14,957 nucleotides of DNA from SOIA01 sp050116035 (GTDB lineage: Bacteria > Acidobacteriota > Aminicenantia > Aminicenantales > Aminicenantaceae): the NCBI GenBank assembly GCA_050116035.1, contig JASFPJ010000046.1:1-14957 (forward strand), written 5' to 3'. Below the pieces are notes generated by a model. The model saw only the letters and a list, made by a program, of their open reading frames with translations. It did not search any database and was not told the origin of the DNA. The translations under genes were made by a program, and so were the position numbers. Each line of letters starts with the position of its first letter. Positions within the stretch are counted from its first letter, which is position 1. Positions 13,721 through 14,957 of this stretch are shown in pieces.

Positions 13721-14923
13721 ATGGCGAAGGCAAAGTTTGAGCGGACGAAGCCGCATTTGAACATAGGGACGATAGGGCATGTGGATCATGGGAAGACGAC
13801 GTTGACGTCGGCGATAACGAAGGTATTGAACAAGAAGTTAGAGGGGAAGGTTGACTATATTGAGTTTGACAAGATAGACAATGCGCCTGAGGAGAAGGAG
13901 AGGGGATTAACGATACAGATAGCGCACATAGAGTATGAGACGGACAATCGGCATTATGCGCACATAGATTGTCCTGGGCATGCCGACTACATCAAGAACA
14001 TGATTACGGGTGCGGCGCAGATGGATGGATCGATATTGGTGGTGGCGGCGGATGATGGGCCGATGCCGCAGACGCGGGAGCACATATTATTGGCGCGTCA
14101 GGTGAATGTGCCTGCGATAGTGGTGTATATGAACAAGGTGGATTTAGTGGATGATGAGGAGATATTGGATTTAGTGGAGTTAGAGGTGAGGGAGTTGTTG
14201 ACGAAGTATGAATTTCCTGGGGACAAGATACCGATAATACGAGGGAGTGCGTTGAAGTCGATGGAGTCGGATGGGGATCCGGAGGCGGAGGTGAACAAGT
14301 CGATAATAGAGTTGATGGATGCGGTGGACAGTTACATACCGGAGCCTGTGAGGTTGGTGGACCAGCCGTTTTTGATGCCGATGGAGGACATATTTACGAT
14401 ATCTGGGCGAGGGACGGTGGTGACTGGTCGAGTGGAGAGAGGGAAGGTGAAGGTTGGAGAGGAGATAGAGATAGTTGGGTTTGGAGAGACGAAGAAGCGG
14501 GTAGTGACTGGGGTTGAGATGTTTCGCAAGACGTTGGATGATGGGATAGCTGGAGATAATATTGGGGTGTTGTTGAGAGGGACGGACAAGGATGAGGTTG
14601 AGCGGGGGATGGTGTTGGCGAAGCCTGGGTCGATCATGCCGCATCACAAGTTTAAGGCGTCGATATACGCGTTGAAGAAGGAGGAAGGAGGGCGGCACAC
14701 GCCGTTTTTCACGGGGTACAGGCCGCAGTTTTATTTTCGGACGACGGATGTGACAGGGAGTGTGAAGTTACCGAGTGGAGTGGAGATGGTGATGCCTGGG
14801 GACAATGTGAATTTGGAGATAGAGTTGATCACGGATGTGGCGATGGAGAAGGGATTGACGTTTGCGATCAGAGAAGGTGGACGGACAGTCGGAGCCGGCA
14901 CAGTCACGGATGTCATGGAGTAA
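13721..14923 (+). CDS. tuf: Elongation factor Tu, with anomalous codon usage
   Basis: The 400-residue EF-Tu is complete and delivers aminoacyl-tRNA to the ribosome as a GTP complex. GTPase motifs are GHVDHGKT (19-26), DCPGH (83-87) and NKVD (138-141). Domains II and III follow, with GRGTVVTGRVERG and GGRHTPFFTGYRPQFYFRTTDVTG, and the end is TVTDVME. Switch I reads RGLTIQIAHIEYE, where most EF-Tu have RGITINT(S/A)H; the Mg-coordinating Thr (T64) is kept. Codon use is unlike every neighbour. All 27 Leu are TTG or TTA, all 29 Lys are AAG, 25 of 32 Ile are ATA, and Thr and Ala are mostly ACG and GCG. The last 18 codons, from 14867, return to the neighbours' style (GTC three times, GCC, GGC, ACA twice). 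Explanations include import or gene conversion of most of the gene, a chimeric assembly, or selection on the mRNA. The protein itself looks functional. Confidence 0.96.
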   Translation: MAKAKFERTKPHLNIGTIGHVDHGKTTLTSAITKVLNKKLEGKVDYIEFDKIDNAPEEKERGLTIQIAHIEYETDNRHYAHIDCPGHADYIKNMITGAAQMDGSILVVAADDGPMPQTREHILLARQVNVPAIVVYMNKVDLVDDEEILDLVELEVRELLTKYEFPGDKIPIIRGSALKSMESDGDPEAEVNKSIIELMDAVDSYIPEPVRLVDQPFLMPMEDIFTISGRGTVVTGRVERGKVKVGEEIEIVGFGETKKRVVTGVEMFRKTLDDGIAGDNIGVLLRGTDKDEVERGMVLAKPGSIMPHHKFKASIYALKKEEGGRHTPFFTGYRPQFYFRTTDVTGSVKLPSGVEMVMPGDNVNLEIELITDVAMEKGLTFAIREGGRTVGAGTVTDVME

Positions 14924-14957
14924 GAGTCAACGAACAAAGAATCACCGGAAAAGTGAG
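14924..14957 (+). other. Sequence after tuf, no feature assigned
   Basis: The 34 nt after the tuf stop hold no recognisable gene start or terminator. In many bacteria rpsJ follows tuf, but these bases do not encode a recognisable S10 N-terminus, so I cannot say what comes next. Confidence 0.4.

Noticed and set aside
13714..13740. Tiny out-of-frame reading frame (ATG at 13714, 8 codons) overlapping the tuf start
   Set aside because: Its ATG is only 1-2 nt after the Shine-Dalgarno, and nothing suggests it is translated; likely chance.
14180..14698. 172-codon minus-strand frame inside tuf, rich in His, Arg, Leu and Pro
   Set aside because: The odd composition is the direct consequence of the biased codon usage of tuf on the other strand.

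Overview
The window is a run of ten co-directional plus-strand genes with no opposing genes: rplK (3' part only), rplA, rplJ, rplL, rpoB, rpoC, rpsL, rpsG, fusA and tuf. It joins what E. coli keeps as two separate loci, the L11/L1/L10/L12-beta-beta' ('rif') cluster and the S12/S7/EF-G/EF-Tu ('str') cluster. All ten genes belong to the core translation and transcription machinery. I saw no tRNA, rRNA, CRISPR, insertion sequence or integrase, and no gene-free stretch above 300 bases; the longest gap is 126 bases, between rpoC and rpsL.

Organism: a bacterium of moderate GC. Beta and beta' both carry the large lineage-specific insertions of Gram-negative type: an SI1/SI2-like beta and an insertion of about 185 residues inside the beta' trigger loop, equivalent to E. 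coli SI3. Beta also has a further insertion of about 61 residues with eight cysteines (two putative zinc ribbons) and another of about 45 residues after the rifampicin region. My unverified impression is that such beta insertions occur in Acidobacteriota and relatives, so an Acidobacteriota or Aminicenantes-like lineage is my best guess. It is an inference only.

Layout. 1-2008: ribosomal stalk genes rplK-rplA-rplJ-rplL, tightly packed (8-nt overlap, then 10-nt and 14-nt gaps), which leaves no free intergenic space for a conventional L10 leader. bL12 has an N-terminal extension of about 43 residues built on five tandem 18-bp Lys/Glu-rich repeats. 2009-2077: short AT-rich spacer. 2078-10509: rpoB and rpoC, overlapping by one base. 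10510-10635: spacer with a near-consensus sigma70-type promoter (TTGACA, 17 nt, TGc-TATTAT) and an embedded dyad, presumably driving the str half. 10636-13655: rpsL, rpsG and fusA; rpsL and fusA both start with TTG. 13721-14923: tuf, whose codon usage differs sharply from every neighbour until its last 18 codons.

The genes work together as the ribosomal GTPase-recruitment machinery (L11, L10, L12, EF-G, EF-Tu, S12, S7, plus L1 at the E-site stalk) and the catalytic core of RNA polymerase. The points most worth a second look are the zinc-ribbon insertion in beta, including its exact cysteine-spacing match to the beta' zinc-binding domain, the repeat extension of bL12, and the codon-anomalous tuf with unusual switch I residues.
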